Of a stretch of 64,000 nt of DNA, positions 62,120-64,000 are shown in pieces. The notes under the pieces were generated by a model. That model was not told the origin of the DNA. It made no database searches and worked only from the letters and a program-made list of their open reading frames with translations. The stretch is from contig NZ_JALDPT010000002.1 in NCBI RefSeq assembly GCF_022695515.1, positions 62,001-126,000 of the forward strand, given 5' to 3'. How positions within the stretch are numbered: the stretch's first letter is position 1; the number at the start of each line of letters is the position of its first letter. The translations under genes were made by a program, and so were the position numbers. This DNA comes from Phenylobacterium aquaticum. Lineage in GTDB: Bacteria > Pseudomonadota > Alphaproteobacteria > Caulobacterales > Caulobacteraceae.

Positions 62120-64000
62120 GACCCCCGCCCCCCTCACGCCCTATCCGCGCCACGGCTCCAATAGCGGTCAGCCGATCAGCCGCCGCGACGGCGAGCTGAA
62201 GGTCACCGGCCAGGCCACCTACGCCGCCGACAACCATCCCCCGGGCCTGCTCTACGCCGTGACCGCGGTCAGCAGCATCGCCCGCGGGCGGGTGGCCGCC
62301 CTCGATGTCGCGGCCGCCAAGGCCCATCCCGGCGTGGTCGAGGTGATCACCCCCGCCAACCGCCCGCCCCTGTCCCACGACCCGGACGTGAAGCTCGGCA
62401 TGTTCGGCTTCCGCATCGAGGTGCTGCAGGACGACAAGGTGCGATACGCCAACCAGCCGATCGCCCTGGTCCTCGCCGAGAGCCTCGAGGCGGCTGTCGA
62501 GGGCGCCGCCCTGCTGCGGCCGCGCTACGAGGTCGAGCCCGCCCGCACCGGGCTCGGCAACGGCGATCGTTACGCCCCCGCCGCGGTCGGGGTCGGCGCC
62601 CCGCCGCGCACCGCCTTCGGCGATCTCGACGCCGGCTTCGCCGCCGCCGACCAGGTCATCGAGGCCGAGTTCACCACCCCGGCCCAGTTCCACAACGCCA
62701 TGGAGCCGCATGCCGTCGTCGCCCAATGGGACGGCGACCACCTGACCCTCGACATGCCCAACCAGGCCCTGGTCATGAGCCGTGAGGCCTATGCCGCCTA
62801 TTTCGGCGTGCCGGGCGAGAACGTGCTGATCCGCTCGCCCTTCCTGGGCGGCGGCTTCGGCTCAAAGGCCATCCTCAACGGCCCGCAGATCCTGGCGATC
62901 CTGGCGGCGCGCCATATGCGACGGCCGGTGAAGCTGGTCCTCAGCCGCGCCCAGATGTACGGGCCGGTGGGACACCGCGGCCGCACCTGGCAGACCCTGC
63001 GTCTGGGCGTGGATGGCGAGGGCCGCCTGACGGCCATGCACCACCATTCCCTGGCCGCCACCTCCAGCTTCGAGGATTTCCTCGAGCCCGCCGCCAACGC
63101 CTCCCTGCACGCCTACGCCAGCCCCGCCATCCTCTCCCAGACCGAGGGCCTTCGGCTCGACATCGGCACGCCGGGACCTATGCGGGCCCCGGGCGAGGCC
63201 TCGGGCTCCGCGGCCCTGGAAGTCGCCATGGACGAGGCCGCCCTGGCCTGCGGCATGGATCCCCTGGCCTTCCGCCTGAAGAACTTCGCCGAGACCGAGC
63301 CGGGCACCGGCCGACCCTATTCCTCCAACGCGCTGCGCGAATGCTACGCCGAGGGCGCCAAGGCCTTCGGCTGGGCCGGCCGGCCGCTGCAGCCGCGCCA
63401 GATGCGCGACAAGGACGGGCTCCTGGTCGGCTGGGGCATGGGCACAGCCCTGTTCCCCTGCCCCCACTTCCCGGCCGAGGCCCGCGCCACCCTGCGCGCC
63501 GACGGCACGGCGCTGGTGGAGACCGCCGGGGTGGACATGGGCCAGGGGGCCTGGACCGCCTTGGCCCAGATCGCCGCCGAGGCCCTGGGCCTGGATCCCG
63601 AGCAGGTGGAGTTCCGCTCCGGCGTCTCCGACCTTCCCGACGCGGGCGTCGCCGGCGGCTCCGGCCATACGGCCAGCGCGGGCCTCGCCCTGCACAACGC
63701 CGGCCAGAACGTCATCGCCCGCCTAGCCGAGCTGGCCGGCGCCGATCCCGCTTCGCCCCTGTTCGGAGCGGGCAATATCGGGGTTGTGGCCAAGGGAGGC
63801 CGGCTGCACCGCCGCGACGACGAGGGCCGCAGCGAGAGCTATGCCGACATCCTGGCCCGCACCGGCCAGACCGAGCTGGTGGGCACGGGCCGCATGGCCC
63901 GCGACGAGGAGGCGGTCCAGGCCTGGGCCATGTACTCGCACGGGGCGGTGTTCGCGGAGGTCAAGGTCGACCCCGACCTCGGCATGGTGCGCGCCACCCG
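62109..64000 (+). CDS. PaoC-type molybdopterin-binding subunit (truncated by window end)
   Basis: ATG 62109 then an open frame to base 64000 (630 codons). S-R-R-D-G-E-L-K-V-T-G-Q-A-T-Y-A start, G-G-G-F-G-S-K, P-M-R-A-P-G-E-A-S-G and D-M-G-Q-G-A-W-T motifs bind the molybdenum cytosine dinucleotide cofactor; the catalytic Glu near the C-terminus is beyond the window. PaoABC oxidises aldehydes; the physiological aldehyde here is unknown. Confidence 0.92.
   Translation, partial: MSLETPAPLTPYPRHGSNSGQPISRRDGELKVTGQATYAADNHPPGLLYAVTAVSSIARGRVAALDVAAAKAHPGVVEVITPANRPPLSHDPDVKLGMFGFRIEVLQDDKVRYANQPIALVLAESLEAAVEGAALLRPRYEVEPARTGLGNGDRYAPAAVGVGAPPRTAFGDLDAGFAAADQVIEAEFTTPAQFHNAMEPHAVVAQWDGDHLTLDMPNQALVMSREAYAAYFGVPGENVLIRSPFLGGGFGSKAILNGPQILAILAARHMRRPVKLVLSRAQMYGPVGHRGRTWQTLRLGVDGEGRLTAMHHHSLAATSSFEDFLEPAANASLHAYASPAILSQTEGLRLDIGTPGPMRAPGEASGSAALEVAMDEAALACGMDPLAFRLKNFAETEPGTGRPYSSNALRECYAEGAKAFGWAGRPLQPRQMRDKDGLLVGWGMGTALFPCPHFPAEARATLRADGTALVETAGVDMGQGAWTALAQIAAEALGLDPEQVEFRSGVSDLPDAGVAGGSGHTASAGLALHNAGQNVIARLAELAGADPASPLFGAGNIGVVAKGGRLHRRDDEGRSESYADILARTGQTELVGTGRMARDEEAVQAWAMYSHGAVFAEVKVDPDLGMVRAT

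Noticed and set aside
1..64000. CRISPR arrays, insertion sequences, prophage or integrase genes
   Set aside because: Read for and not seen; the only marked repeats are the intergenic palindrome at 46785 and short operators.

Overview
The window comes from a very GC-rich bacterium. Multiple TonB-dependent receptors, a NodT-type efflux lipoprotein, beta-lactamase-like serine hydrolases, N-acyl-D-amino-acid deacylases and a GC-rich intergenic palindromic repeat together suggest an alphaproteobacterium, most likely Caulobacteraceae (Phenylobacterium/Caulobacter-like). That placement is an inference from gene content; no marker gene is present. I see no rRNA, CRISPR array, insertion sequence or prophage.

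Layout. 0-3 kb: housekeeping-like genes (MmcQ/YjbR fragment, msrA, a TPR protein, a single-haem cytochrome) and tRNA-Ser(GGA). 3-9.5 kb: an RpiR regulator with a secreted serine hydrolase, a divergent AraC regulator, and a minus-strand operon of isochorismatase-like hydrolase, glutamine-synthetase-like ligase and N-formylglutamate amidohydrolase. 9.7-20.5 kb: a plus-strand run of POT-type peptide transporter, dipeptide epimerase, N-acyl-D-amino-acid deacylase, amidase, D-threonine-aldolase-like PLP enzyme, ornithine-cyclodeaminase-like protein, AmpG-like transporter and a second deacylase. 20.5-32.9 kb: a siderophore-type TonB receptor translationally coupled to a serine hydrolase, a third serine hydrolase, PaiB-like and beta-propeller proteins, a PepSY membrane protein, a dicarboxylate/amino-acid symporter, and a dadA-ridA-lysR operon. 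33.2-39.0 kb: a three-gene heavy-metal RND efflux operon. 39.0-51.7 kb: a minus-strand polyamine uptake and gamma-glutamylation operon with a GntR gene at its head. 51.8-60.4 kb: a methyltransferase, then a TonB receptor, MFS transporter, TetR, FAD sugar-lactone-oxidase-like enzyme and D-threonine-aldolase-like enzyme. 60.4-64 kb: a TetR gene divergent from a PaoABC-type molybdenum hydroxylase operon whose last gene runs off the end.

How the genes fit together. The 3-33 kb stretch reads as a catabolic island for compounds rich in D-amino acids. Outer-membrane import, periplasmic peptidase-like hydrolysis, inner-membrane peptide and muropeptide-type transport, deacylation, epimerisation, and D-amino-acid oxidation with RidA clean-up are all represented. 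The 53-60 kb locus is a second self-contained uptake and oxidation module. A matching 20-bp inverted repeat overlaps the predicted promoters of its receptor and of its oxidase gene, which defines a likely TetR regulon. The polyamine operon carries a TGTGATCACA-type site in front of its first enzyme gene, and a near copy in front of its GntR gene.

Six genes (N-formylglutamate amidohydrolase, amidase, second deacylase, potF, GntR, second TonB receptor) are each broken by a one- or two-base indel inside otherwise conserved sequence. Most can be explained by loss of one base from a GG or CC doublet. Consensus error is the likeliest cause, so these may be intact genes.
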